From contig CM055278.1 of assembly GCA_029237695.1 (NCBI GenBank), positions 72,221,188 through 72,285,187 of the forward strand: a DNA stretch of 64,000 bases, in the 5' to 3' direction. Position 1 is the first letter of the stretch. Each line of letters starts with the position of its first letter. The position numbers and the translations under genes were made by a program. Below the pieces are notes generated by a model. It worked only from the letters and a program-made list of their open reading frames with translations. It was not told the DNA's origin and did no database searches. Source of the DNA: Conchocele bisecta (taxonomy: Eukaryota > Mollusca > Bivalvia > Lucinida > Thyasiridae). Of this stretch, positions 23,431-33,894 are shown piece by piece.

Positions 23431-23629
23431 AAATCTTGCCAATATTAAATGTATGCATTACACACTGCTTGAATATTCTGATTGAAAGCAAGCAGCTATA
23501 TTGTCTGAGCCTGAGCTGTGTTGCAGCTCAGGCACAGCGAATCAAGCTGCTTGGTTGCGAGTAGATATTGGCAATAGATGCTCAGAAACGTCGTCATCTT
23601 GGCAAGATTAGCGCAGGCTGTGGTGTATT
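23431..23629. mobile_element. CACCACCGCC-hairpin MITE, copy
   Basis: Family hallmarks: ends close to tacaccaccgcctgcgctaa and ggcaagattagcgcaggc...ggtgta, and a central palindrome gcctgagctgtg...cagctcaggc flanked by caatcaagctgcttg. Here the left end is eroded. Confidence 0.8.
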
Positions 23630-23693
23630 ACCATTGCAAAAGCTAACTGTAAGCAACGTTCGCAATGTTAAAGTTCGCAACGTCGCTGTTCCA

Positions 23694-23792
23694 GGAATTG
23701 CGACAAAATGACGTAAAACAAGATTATTGTTAATTTTAACGTATATTTTGGTTATTTACAGTTTTGAAACTATAAAAAAATGCAGTGTAAAT
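23694..23792. repeat. Dispersed repeat, also at 49373-49470
   Basis: The run gcgacaaaatgacgtaaaac, with ttggttatttacagttttga, recurs in the same orientation at 49373. About 100 bp, origin unknown. Confidence 0.7.
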
Positions 23793-23799
23793 ATAAGTA

Positions 23800-23963
23800 A
23801 TAAAACCATGGGCTGTTGCGTTTACTGGGATGAAAATACATTTGATCTGTTTAAAGTTTGCGAGGAGTCCTTCGGACTCCACTCACTTTAAACAGACATC
23901 ACGCACTTTAAGCAGACAAACTGTATTATACACCACAGTAAACTCAACAGCCCATGGTTTTAT
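23800..23963. mobile_element. Short hairpin MITE, CCATGGGCTGTTG ends
   Basis: Terminal inverted repeats aataaaaccatgggctgttg and caacagcccatggttttatt, with gtttactg/cagtaaac inside and a second stem tttaaagt...actttaaa around ggagtccttcggactcc. About 164 bp, no coding content. Confidence 0.85.
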
Positions 23964-24019
23964 TCCTTAAATATACCGATGAGGAACTTGGTAACATCTG
24001 GATTTGCTGCATATAATTA

Positions 24020-24239
24020 TACACTACTGCCTTTGATATAATTCCAATATTTATCAATTCCTTTATTTCAAAATACTTTAACATTGTGCTTGATATGAAA
24101 CAGCTTATTGGACAGAGCCTCCGTTGTGTTACAGCTCATGCTCAGACAATTAAAATTGCTTATTTGCGAGCTAACATTGCAAATAATTGTCTAGAAACGT
24201 TAATAAGCTGGGCAAGTTTAGCGCAAGCAGCGGTGTATT
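24020..24239. mobile_element. CACCACCGCC-hairpin MITE, diverged copy
   Basis: Starts tacactactgcctttg and ends gcgcaagcagcggtgta. The central stem is decayed (gtgttacagctcatgctcag). Confidence 0.75.
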
Positions 24240-24446
24240 ATTAAATGGTGTTTTGTACTAAAGCGGGTTACTAGTTGAATTTCATTTGAATTGTCGCAAA
24301 TGGAAAAGTCTGTCTAGAGTTCGTCGTACTACCAATTTACAATAAAGTGGAAATGTATTACCCAATTATATCTCCTATTTGTCAGTCTGCAAAAGGCTTT
24401 CACTGGAAGCAGATGTCTTTAAAATGATATGATTGTTTAACAGAAG

Positions 24447-24657
24447 CATACACCGCCGACTGTGTTAAACTTGCCAATATTTTTCAATTTATTTATTACA
24501 AAATTCTTGAATATTGTGCTTGAAAGTAAGCACCTTGATTGGCTGAGCCTGAGCTGTGATACAGCTCAGGCACAAACAATCAAGCTGACTGATTGCGAGT
24601 TGATATTGCCAATAGATGTTCACGTTAACATATTAGCAAGATTAACACAGCGATAAA
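24447..24657. mobile_element. CACCACCGCC-hairpin MITE, copy
   Basis: Starts catacaccgccgactgtgtt. Centre gcctgagctgtgatacagct plus caggc. Ends ttagcaagattaacacagcg. Only 200 bp separate it from the preceding copy, in the same orientation. Confidence 0.82.
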
Positions 24658-24659
24658 AA

Positions 24660-25010
24660 ATTACAATTTTCGAAAAAAACAAAATGTTTTGTTTTATTTT
24701 CGAAAATTATATTTTGTTATCGCCAGGTCGTCGTCTATGCCCTGGCGAATATGCATGCTAACTTGGGGCCACGTTGGTAGTCATAAGGTCCTTTTTCTCA
24801 AAGATATATGGCGTAATCCAATCAAAAAGACATGTGTGTTATAATAATAATATATTATACATTTAAACCAACCTAGCTGCCAATCACATTGACTCAATCT
24901 CGCTATATGACGAGGCGAATGAAGAAAACTTGCCTGGCTATGTTCAATGAGTTCATGCATATTATTGATAATTAATAAGTGACAGTGTGGCAGCATAGTT
25001 TTCAAGGAAG
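24660..25010. other. Short palindrome, otherwise nothing recognised
   Basis: aattttcgaaaaaaacaaaa pairs with ttttgttttattttcgaaaa at 24664-24707, giving an AT-rich hairpin. The remainder is unremarkable. Confidence 0.5.
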
Positions 25011-25016
25011 CCTTAA

Positions 25017-25540
25017 ATGTACATGCCCACTCAGTAGGCACGAAATGTTATGTATGTGAATTACATAAGTGTATAATTGTGTCACTATTCCACTAGTTCT
25101 AAAAATTACGTGTGCCCGTTATACACCATTATCCCACGTATTGATTGACATTATTATACATTTTATATCAGACGTAAATTTCCGCACTCATATCAGGGGC
25201 GATAACCGTGTTTCCTTAAAAAAAATTAACGGACATTACTATTTATTCTGTGTATTTATTTGCAATTATCATACTTTATTATCTGCCGAAAATATTATTT
25301 TTTTCATGTGACGCATTTAATTAGTATACATGTATATAATTTAAAATATCATGCCTCATTAGCATATGAAAGTAGCCTGATACCACAGCGAGTCACTATC
25401 AGTAAAATAAATATTACTAAATGATTATATCTTTATAGTTAGCACTTGTATTTTTCAGAACTTATGGAATAGTGAAACAATTATACACTTCTGTAATTCC
25501 AATAAAGAACATGCTGTGCCTACTGAGTGGGCATGTGCCT
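25017..25540. mobile_element. TTAA-flanked MITE, full copy
   Basis: TTAA at 25013-25016 and 25541-25544. Ends atgtacatgcccactcagta and tactgagtgggcatgtgcct. Internal sequence matches the copy at 20331. Confidence 0.9.
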
Positions 25541-25784
25541 TTAAATCGGGGTTACCCGTAGTGGTTTGGTATCCTTGAGATGCTTGATTTCAAATCATAC
25601 CCACTTTCAGTAATTGTAACACGCGAGAAGGCCTGGACTGAAGTAGCGAGCCGGGCCCAAGGTAAATACTCCACTTCCGTTGGTTGAAAAGTTGGCGAGT
25701 GTCCTACCTTCTAATTATTTAATATTAGAGTATAATTGGGTATGATTTAAATAGGCTTTTCATACCACAAAGTGCCTGTGATTT

Positions 25785-25860
25785 CAAGCGCAATATCCTA
25801 GTATTTTGATATAAAGAAATTGACAAATACTGGCAAGATTGGCTCAGGCGGCTGTTTACC
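25785..25860. mobile_element. Fragment of the CACCACCGCC-hairpin MITE
   Basis: gcgcaatatcctagtatttt followed by ggcaagattggctcaggcgg is the right-hand end of the family. The left part is not recognisable. Confidence 0.6.
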
Positions 25861-26053
25861 GTCATCAACGTGCCTAATAAATAATATGGTCGCATCGGAG
25901 TGCGGAACTTGCACGTGCATGTACAATGTGCCATGACTATTTTCGGAAATGTACACTGTAACACCTATCACACACATTATTAGTCGGATAGGGATCATGC
26001 ACAGGTTGAAGAAACCGACCAAGGTCTATGAATACATTACATATACATACAAG

Positions 26054-26168
26054 TATCAATAAGTGGGAAGAAATCAGTTGAACAAAAAAACTGTTTACTC
26101 CCTGTTATAGCACAATACAATATGTTATAACAGGGAGTAAAACAAAAGTTTGTTTTCACTTATTGATA
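26054..26168. mobile_element. Foldback element
   Basis: tatcaataagtgggaa and tttcacttattgata are inverted. The inner arms are tgtttactccctgttata and tataacagggagtaaa. Confidence 0.8.
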
Positions 26169-26287
26169 TTTTTAAGTATATTTAATGTATAGACCTTGGT
26201 ATGTTACTTCAACCTGTGGGTACATGTTGTATTGGCAAATAGTGCATGTTGGTTGCTCTTTAGAGTGAACCACCGCAGACTCTAGGC

Positions 26288-26647
26288 AATAGTTTGTGTA
26301 CACAACTCCTCTGAAACCGTTCTGTCAATCGATCTGAAACTGTACACACGTCTTCTACACATATTGAAGATGTGCACCTTGGTGTTTTCAAGTTATGCCG
26401 AAAAATTGTTTTTAACAAAAATATCACCTTTCTACATTTTTGTATTCAATTCTATATAGGGTACATAGTTTGTGAACGCACCTCCTCTGAAACCGTTCCG
26501 TCTTTCGATCTGAAACTATGCACACGTCTTCTACACATATTGTAGATGTGCACCTTGGTGTTTTTATGCCGAAATGTGTTTTAACAAAAATCTCACCTTT
26601 TTAACTCAGCCATTTGTTCTCCATTTGTATGTCCAATTCTATATAAG
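26288..26647. repeat. Direct duplication of about 178 bp, 2 units
   Basis: The two units share cctctgaaaccgttc, cacacgtcttctacacatat, agatgtgcaccttggtgttt and caattctatata. They start at about 26288 and 26466. The wording resembles the ctctgaaaccgctt dispersed units at the start of the window. Confidence 0.85.
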
Positions 26648-26834
26648 TTCTACTATGCAAATCTCTACCTAAATTAGTATACCTGTTTATCACAACAAGA
26701 GGAAGAAATATTGCTATATATTTTCAAATTCTCATTAATGTTTCTTGCCTTGGTGACATCTTCACATTTCTGCATCTTCACTGTCTGGCCCATCTTCGAC
26801 GGGCGTATTTTGTGACTTACGGCACTCTTGTTAT

Positions 26835-26985
26835 CATTGAAAACATGCTTTGACAGCACTTTATAATCATTTCCATTGGAAATGATTCTGAAGTGCTGTC
26901 AAACCATGTTTTTATTGAGAAATAAGGCAAGATATAAAAGCAATAGCATCCGACAATTGTTGTGTGTAGCTGTCTACGGGTTAAT
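26835..26985. mobile_element. Hairpin MITE (TTTGACAGCA stem), truncated copy
   Basis: Stem tttgacagcactttataatc with gattctgaagtgctgtcaaa, followed by tttattgagaaataaggcaa. It matches the fuller copy at 27656-27870. The left end is missing. Confidence 0.78.
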
Positions 26986-27171
26986 CTTGCCCAGCTTTCA
27001 ACGTTTCTGAACATATATTGGCACTTGCTTGGCTGATCCTGAGCTGAGCACAAAGCTGTAGCACAGCTCAGGCTCAGACAATCAAGCTTGATTATTTCAG
27101 GCGCAATATTCAAGCATTAAAATAAGGAAATTGACAATAGTTGCAAGATTAGCACTAGCTGTAGTGTGTAT
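26976..27171. mobile_element. CACCACCGCC-hairpin MITE, copy
   Basis: Starts gggttaatcttgcccagc. Centre tagcacagctcaggctcaga. Ends gcaagattagcactagctgt. Its left end overlaps the right end of the preceding hairpin MITE, suggesting insertion into or beside it. Confidence 0.75.
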
Positions 27172-27475
27172 GTTCATGTAGACTGTATACCACAGTCGAA
27201 AATTATACACACACGTCTTGGAGTGTGCATACGTACATCTTATGAAGAAACCTCTTTAAATCGTACACCTTGGCGTCTCCCAGGATGTCCGATTTAGAGA
27301 GACTCCACTATATAGAGCTCCAGATAAGGTGCATATTGGCGTGTTTTACGCACTCATTTTAGCAGATTACATATTGATTATCAACAGTGGGAGTACAAAA
27401 TACTCACAACGATGTGAAAATACGCATTGATTTTCAAATTATGTAGTGGAAATGCTGTAATAAAGTTGATAATGA
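27172..27475. other. Unrecognised, with a mariner-like end fragment
   Basis: At 27280-27325, aggatgtccgatttagagag with actccacta resembles the ccggtttagagaggttccac terminal word at 44150-44356. Nothing else supported. Confidence 0.4.
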
Positions 27476-27655
27476 CATCCCGTTTCCGTGCCGCGCCAGA
27501 TATTTTTTCCCATTCACGGCACTAACCTACTATTCTATTTATCCCGTCAACACCTACAAATGGCATTAAAATGCAAAAATAGTATTGACTGGAATTATCA
27601 CAAATGTTTCCCGGCACTGTGTTTCACGGCACATACGCACTGTGTTGACGGGATA
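27476..27655. mobile_element. CCCGTCAACAC foldback MITE, copy 2 (inverted)
   Basis: Reverse orientation relative to 4452-4710: catcccgtttccgtgccgcg, then cggcactaacctactattct, ending actgtgttgacgggata. One hairpin arm is absent. Confidence 0.82.
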
Positions 27656-27870
27656 TTAACCCTTACACTGCCGAGTTAAATGTTGTCGTCTGCTGTTTAT
27701 TTTTTATTTTCGATTTTTCTCATCAAAAAACATGGTTTGACAGCATTTTAGAATCATTTCCAGTGGAAATGGTTCTAAAGTGCTGTCAAACCATGTCTTT
27801 ATTGAGAAAAAAGGCAAAATATAAAGCATCAGCAGCCGACAATTTTCGTGCTCAGCAGTCTAAGGGCTAA
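27656..27870. mobile_element. Hairpin MITE (TTTGACAGCA stem), full copy
   Basis: Ends ttaacccttacactgccgag and ctcagcagtctaagggctaa. The internal stem is catggtttgacagcatttta with a partner at 27775-27795. It directly follows the preceding foldback. Confidence 0.8.
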
Positions 27871-28374
27871 CAAGCGGTTACACCATACAGTGTATAATCG
27901 GGCTTTATGCTTAATAAGCCATAATGAAAAATTTCTCTTTCATTCAGCGTAGCTTTCACTCACAGAGTAATTCAATAACACCGCTGCCACACGCAGGCGT
28001 ACTGCCATAATGTCGTTTATGGCGAATGTTGTAGCGATCGGAGTAGTTCTGAGTATATAAGTCTAATTACATTTCATGACACTGCATTACATAAGAGCTA
28101 TGGCGAAGTAGGTTTTCCAAATGTGCGTTTGAAGCCTTCTTTGTTTACTTTCTGCTTCGTGGAGGGTGAATTCTGCTAATACACACTTTATTAGTTAAGT
28201 TTATGGTAATATTGTTGTGTCATATTGTATAATTTTCTGTGAATAAAAACATAGCGAAGTATGAACGTTAACACCCTGCAGGTTGTTTCTATATTTTAGC
28301 TCGCGAAGTGTAAATTCTATTACGCAAATTTTTACTGTGTAGCATGGTGTAGCGATATAGAGTAATCTGTTTCC
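27871..28374. other. No feature recognised
   Basis: Short frames only. Confidence 0.4.
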
Positions 28375-28378
28375 TTAA

Positions 28379-28457
28379 AGGTACATATGCCCACTTAGTA
28401 GGCACAACATGTTCTTTATATCAGAGACATCATCTGATATATTTGCTGGCAAATCGA
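28379..28457. mobile_element. TTAA-type MITE, left-end fragment
   Basis: TTAA at 28375-28378, then aggtacatatgcccacttag and tcagagacatcatctgat. The copy breaks off where the LINE begins, so the 5'-truncated LINE may have landed in it or replaced the rest. Confidence 0.75.
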
Positions 28458-28461
28458 TCAT

Positions 28462-29420
28462 ATATTGTCACACGAAAACTGTATGGCAGATTTTACAGAG
28501 TGCGCCATTGTCGATGATGCCCCGCTGAATGTGTCCCGTCACTTGCCGCTAGTGGTTCCCTATCAATCCAAAACGCGTCGTGCAATTCATATAGTAGTAC
28601 TCCTAGCACTACCGTGTTTAACTGGAAGAAGGTGGCTGATGTATATAACTACACCTGCACACTGGACACATTGTTAAGCAATAAAGTGTTCCAATACGAG
28701 GACATTAATCAGGCATATAATACTATAATTGAATGTATTAGTATAGCCTCTGAATCGTGTCTACTAAAACGAGCGTTTAACCCACATTACTTACTGGTCA
28801 CTGGAACTGAATGACTTACACAACGTTATGAAAGAACAACGCATTTTATGGATAAACACTGGTCGGCATAGAAACACAAATTCGGTAGTGTATAACAACT
28901 ACAAAGAATCTAAGCGCATTTTCAGAAAGAAACTTCGTATAAGTGCGAATGAATTTCAAAGACAGGAATACGAGCATATTGACAAGATGTCTGAAATTGA
29001 CCAACCACAGTTTTGGAAATTCGTAAACTCGAAGTGAAAAAACAAACGATGCAACTCTGGAAATTAAATGCGCTTCGGCTCCACCGTGCTGACGGATCCA
29101 CGGGAAATTGCTTCTGGCTGGCGCAACTACTTCAATGAACTTTACACGCCTACCATAGATGACAACATTTTCGAAGAAAATAAAAACTTTGTCGAAACTA
29201 AAGTTCAACAATTACTACAAATCAATAACCATGATGTGCATAGTGATAACTGCGAAATTACACACGAACTATCGATGGACGGGGTTATCTACCTTAATAC
29301 AGTCACTTCCTCTGGGAAAAGCAGCCAGCTCAGATTGTATGACTTACGAACACTTGAAATACGGTGGTTATCGTCTTCAACAATGCATACACAACTTTTT
29401 CCAGCAGTTACTACACCAGT
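28462..29420 (+). pseudogene. LINE ORF2 remnant: endonuclease tail and linker
   Basis: This is the 5'-truncated start of a non-LTR retrotransposon polyprotein (APE-type endonuclease plus reverse transcriptase; cleaves and reverse-transcribes at the target). The first frame ends the endonuclease: a CAIVDDAPLNVSRHLP stretch corresponds to the conserved SDHLP motif, with the aspartate replaced. Then follows the linker: FNWKKVADVYNY (28614 on), WSLELNDLHNVM and KEQRILWINTGRHRN (28780-28860), and SEIDQPQFWKFVNS (28990-29034). Next come DPREIASGWRNYFNELYTP (29098-29156) and the start of the RT region, SLPLGKAASSDCMTYEHLKY. At least three frame changes and a stop at 29035 make it non-functional. I assign it to the CR1/Jockey-like APE group only loosely. 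Confidence 0.88.
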
Positions 29421-29722
29421 ATTTCACCAACATTGCAAAGTATACTTTTCTAGCAAAGTATACTTTGAGGGACAACTTTTCAATTTTAGGATAAATTTAT
29501 TAATTTGTATTATGCTGAATTTATTACATTATCACAGCCATTTTGGCTGTGATAATGTAATAAATTCAGTATAATAATTATGCATACTTTTAATCATCAA
29601 ATATATGCAGTCGTTAGTTCTATATGACACAATGCATTTCAGGAAAAATAAATGATTACTCCCTCAAAGTATACTTTGCTAGAAAAATATACATTGCAAT
29701 GTTGGTGAAATCGGCTACAGGA
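29420..29722. mobile_element. Hairpin MITE, GCAAAGTATACTTT family, copy 3 (inverted), inside the LINE
   Basis: tttcaccaacattgcaaagt on the left and ctttgctag...caatgttggtgaaa followed by tcggctaca on the right. The central palindrome matches 4111 and 22430. The LINE protein reads FFQQLLHQYF immediately before and ERVPDSFKDVLIV immediately after, so the element interrupts the reverse transcriptase frame. Its insertion therefore postdates the LINE. Confidence 0.92.
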
Positions 29723-30598
29723 ACGTGTTCCCGATTCGTTTAAAGATGTACTTATAGTAACGCTTCGTAAAGGTCATGGTAAATCTTTAACCGATCCGAA
29801 CAGTTACAGAGCCATTTCACTCACACCAGTCATTTCGAAACTGTACGAGAAGTTGCTATTATGTAGACTCGAGCGTAAAAACTTTACAAACAAACTTCAA
29901 CCGCTACAGCATGGATTCCAGAAAAATTAAAGTTGCAAAATGGTGTAATTTATATTGCAAGAGTGAATTGACTATTGTCGGGAAAGGGGTAGCGAGTTAT
30001 TCACATGCTTTTTGGATGCCGAAAAGGAATTCGGTGTTTGCGGCTAAGATCTTAGAATGTTTTCGGACAAGTCTAAGAACATGCGAAGTAAGGTATTATA
30101 CCAACTTGAAGGTGTGTTGTGTGACAGGGTAAATGTCCAACAAGGTACCAGACAAGGGGGACTAACTTCTCTCCACTTTTCTATGCAATATGCATCCATG
30201 ACCTATTACAACGACTGGACGATTCGCACCTTGGACTGATTGTTGGTGACAGATCATTCAGCGCCCCGACACAGGCAGACGACATTGCCCTACTCGCCCT
30301 GACCAAACGGTGTCTCGAGAACATGCTAGACATTTGCCGCAACTACAGCTCCATGTGGAGATTTCGCTATAACGCCGCCAAAGGTGACATCGTATTCTGT
30401 GAATCAAAGCAGAAATATGCAAACCATACACGACACTGGCCATACGGATCCACAACAATTTCTGAAGTCACGGAATATAAACATTTAGGAAATGAACAAA
30501 ATATATAAAATCGTCCAGGCAATATTGATTCAGTGATCCATTCAGCACGTGGGACTTTCCTCTCGTTAGCCAACACGGGACTTCATCTCGATGGCTTC
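29721..30598 (+). pseudogene. LINE ORF2 remnant: reverse transcriptase core
   Basis: It continues the polyprotein after the MITE. VPDSFKDVLIVTLRKG, then SYRAISLTPVISKLYEKLL, matches the RT finger motifs of non-LTR retrotransposons. QPLQHGFQ (29897-29920) is the next conserved block, and VQQGTRQGG followed by TSPLFYAI in a shifted frame is the RT palm motif before the catalytic box. The catalytic box appears as QADDIALLAL (QADD at 30272-30283) instead of the usual Y/F-ADD. ISEVTEYKHLGN is the thumb-proximal block. Stops near 29929 and 30506 and several frameshifts show decay. Sequence resumes after the next insertion with the words for ALKLYHTIV. Confidence 0.92.
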
Positions 30599-31063
30599 TA
30601 TGGTGTACGAACGGGGTCAAAACTAAACGTACATGTGCACCAATCCTGCATTTATTTACAGCTGCATCTGTAATTGTATAGCTGCACCTGTACAAAATAC
30701 AGTTGCACCTGTATTTATTATAGCTGCGGCTATGAATGTATAGGTAGGTGCATCTTTTGTATGTTTTACAGGTGCACATATACATGTACAGCTGCAGCTA
30801 TAACAACATACAGGTGCAGATGTATTTTTTACAGGTGCAGCTATACATTTGGTATAAACATATTTTATTAAATAATAATTACATCATTTTCGGAATACAC
30901 GCAGTGTAAAGAATACAGCTGCAGCTATACATTTACAGCTGCAGCTATACATTATACAGTTGCAGCTATACATTTACAGCTGCAGCTATACATTATACAG
31001 TTGCAGCTATACATTTACAGGTGCAGTTTGCAAGCTTAGTTTTGACCCCGTTCGTACACCATA
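30599..31063. mobile_element. TA-flanked MITE with CAGCTG-rich interior, inside the LINE
   Basis: Terminal inverted repeats tatggtgtacgaacggggtc and gaccccgttcgtacaccata with agttttgacc inside. TA at both edges fits the TA target duplication of Tc1/mariner-type elements. The interior is a loose tandem of acagctgcagctatacattt words of about 20 bp. The LINE reading continues from LHLDG(F) before it to NTITALKLYHT after it. A related end fragment lies at 16197. Confidence 0.88.
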
Positions 31064-31116
31064 GGATTGAATACAATAACCGCACTCAAGCTCTACCACA
31101 CGATTGTACTACTTGT
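31064..31116 (+). pseudogene. LINE ORF2 remnant between two insertions
   Basis: About 50 bases encode the continuation NTITALKLYHTIVL, the region before the conserved ALYG/CELW block of LINE C-termini. The partner block resumes at 37104, which dates the intervening element as a later insertion. Confidence 0.75.
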
Positions 31117-31276
31117 TAGGTTGGTTAGGGCTATATTTAGAGATTACCGTTACCTTGCTGATAAAAGCACCAACTTTGGCATGAGGCTTCCTTAGGGAAT
31201 ATTAATCAATGTTAGCATAGGAGCCCTCTGGAGATTTTAACATAACCACCAAAATTCAAGATGGCCGCCATATATG

Positions 31277-32533
31277 GAATATAACGCTTTTCTCCAGTCA
31301 TATGAGTCGTAAGAAGACCAGATTCAAGAAAGGTATCCAAATATTGATTTTTAAGTCACTGAACATACTGAATCAGATTTTTACTATTGCAATTTTCACA
31401 TGTCATGCCCATTATCATGACGAAATTCCAAGATGGCCGCCAAAATCACCAAAAGATGTCTGTAATCTTTGTAAAGTCGCATGGTTCCGTAAAGAAAATA
31501 CCAACTGATTGTAAATACACATTTCAATATTTTTATATAGTTTTGTGGTCCTATCATGCGTCTACTGTCACTTCCAAGAGGATGGGTCAGTCGAAGATTC
31601 ACTTGATGGGTCCTGACCCAGCCCTGCTCTTGGTAATTGTATCCACACTCTCCGAATAGTTGAATCATTACGAAAACACGTCTTATTTGGAATTAATAAA
31701 TCAGTGAACTACTTTCGGCAAGGGAGATAATCAATATCACGCGAACTATTTTCATACGAGCCAAGCGGATTGTTCTGTTTATACTATATATAGTTTTAAT
31801 CTATCTCCTGTGATATATAATGATACATTACTTCGTTATGTTATGGGTACTAATACATGTTGTTTCAATAGCGTAACTTTGTAACGGTATCGTTGTACAT
31901 GGAGTTGCAAATAATTTAATAATGATTACGTGCTAATGGTTGCGTAATACTGATAGCACTTCTGTATAAATGTAATCGTCGTAAATGGAGCAACAGCCGT
32001 GAGGTTAAGGTCGCCGACTTCTATGACTTAATTACCGATTTTATTATTTTAATAAAAATAGCTATGAATTGATATAAACTTACCAACGTTGAAAGTTTCC
32101 GTCTTTAAGTAATATATACACATTTACGGAAAAAAAATACTGATTTTTTAAAACAATATCGGCACAACTAAATACGGTGATAGAATTTTTGTCAACTTTT
32201 CAACACCATTTACAGAAAATATTACTGACTTTCTAAAAACAATATCGGCGAAGGTGTACTGAACTACTTTATTTTTTTAATAAAATAACCAGCCGTCTAA
32301 TAGATCTGTGTATAATCGAGAGTATATCGCTAATTGTCATGTTGCCTCCGATAGTGAGGTGTTGCGGCATACATCAAAACGACACGTAAATTTCAAAACA
32401 TTGCCTAAGGGTCAACATTTACAGCTGTGTGGTGTCATCAGATCAACACCTCGTCACACACGACTGCGCATTATCGATTTTTTTCCACACAAAGCGACGT
32501 GTATTTACAACTAGATCTGTGTAATGTGTCGGG
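31277..32533. other. Non-coding left interior of the 6-kb transposon
   Basis: A second copy of the ccaagatggccgccaaaatc word occurs at 31428, a sub-terminal repeat of the element end. 31680-32280 is AT-rich with no sustained frame. I see no certain exon. Confidence 0.5.
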
Positions 32534-33640
32534 TGTAGCCAAAGACCATACATACATTCGTCACAGATGTAGCCTTAAAATATAATCGATTTCCTTAAAT
32601 TACGTCCGCAAGTTGACAGATATTTCAGAGCAGACGTCATCGTAATTTGCCGTTATTTATTTCCAAAATTAGCCATATATTCTGTAAATGGCATTGAATG
32701 TTGACAATAAATTTGACAATACCGTTTACGCGTATCCAATGTTAAATATACATCGTTATTTTTTTATGTCTTTCGTAGTTTTTACCGAGAAATTCAAACC
32801 GTTTCCAATTATTGTTGGGGTACATAATATCATGATTAGCACACCGTTTCACTAAGCGGGGGCTACTCAGGGAATGGGATCACACGGTCTATTGTTTACA
32901 CTGGATTAATGGCGGCCCCCATGAGGTCTCGGGTAAATCTTATTTTTCAATAATACGACAGTGGTTTCTTCCTTTTAGTGATGACCATGTTCCAGCCGTT
33001 AACACTTATTTAGCAGCATTACTTATGTAGTTAATCTGAACATTCTGCAGAGAAATTTGAATCGGACGGAATCGAGCGTTGTTTAAACTTAGTCCGGTTC
33101 ATATACACAGGTCAAAATATGAACTGAAAATGGCGCTTTGTGTGACAGAAATCCGTACGCGGACGAATAAAAAAAATATTTTGTTATAAATATCACATAT
33201 AGCGAAACAGCGGTAGCATCTACTGTTTTAATAATATGCATACATATTGTCATTAATGTTTAATAGTGATATACTTATGAATAATATACGATACTATGGT
33301 TTATACTCCAGCACTATGTTTTAAGGCTGTGTGATTTGCTTCAATATAAGCTGGATTAATTAATACTTATATTCATGCGCTTCATGAGAACATCAATACA
33401 TTTAAAATATACAAATATTACTTAAAGGGGTACCGATATGATACATTTTAATAATATAAATATTGAAAATACACATTACAATCGCTTACAACATAAGTTA
33501 TTGATCGAAAATAGTCACTGCATCGTGACCTATTTTACCGCATTACCTATTGCGTGGGTACCTCACCACAACCCCTGTTTACATAGGTAACTGGGGTATA
33601 GTGAGGTACGCTCGCTAATACAATGTTTGCGTAATGTGAA
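32534..33640. repeat. 1.15-kb dispersed repeat, copy 2 (inverted), inside the 6-kb transposon
   Basis: Reverse complement of 14635-15797. It begins tgtagccaaagaccatac and ends caatgtttgcgtaatgtgaa. It lies just before the ORF region, so it is either a nested element or part of the transposon of which 14635-15797 is a stray fragment. Confidence 0.82.
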
Positions 33641-33777
33641 TTTGACGGCTGTATATCGCCCTGTTACCTTTATCATACGATGTGTTCATTTTGAATTGGT
33701 AGTTAAGACTGACAAATTGAACATCAATTACACCATCCCATTTCGGGTGGTGCCACAAAATATAAGCGAGTGAAGTT

Positions 33778-33813
33778 CCGCAACAACAACAACAACAACA
33801 AACAACAACAACG
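33778..33813. repeat. (CAA)n microsatellite
   Basis: About 11 CAA/AAC triplets between ttccg and gagaaag, just upstream of the recognisable coding region. Confidence 0.9.
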
Positions 33814-33894
33814 AGAAAGTTTTGTTTCGACAAGGTAAATACTGTAATATACTTGATGATATATGTATATGGATAGTGTCGAATCATTTAATTT

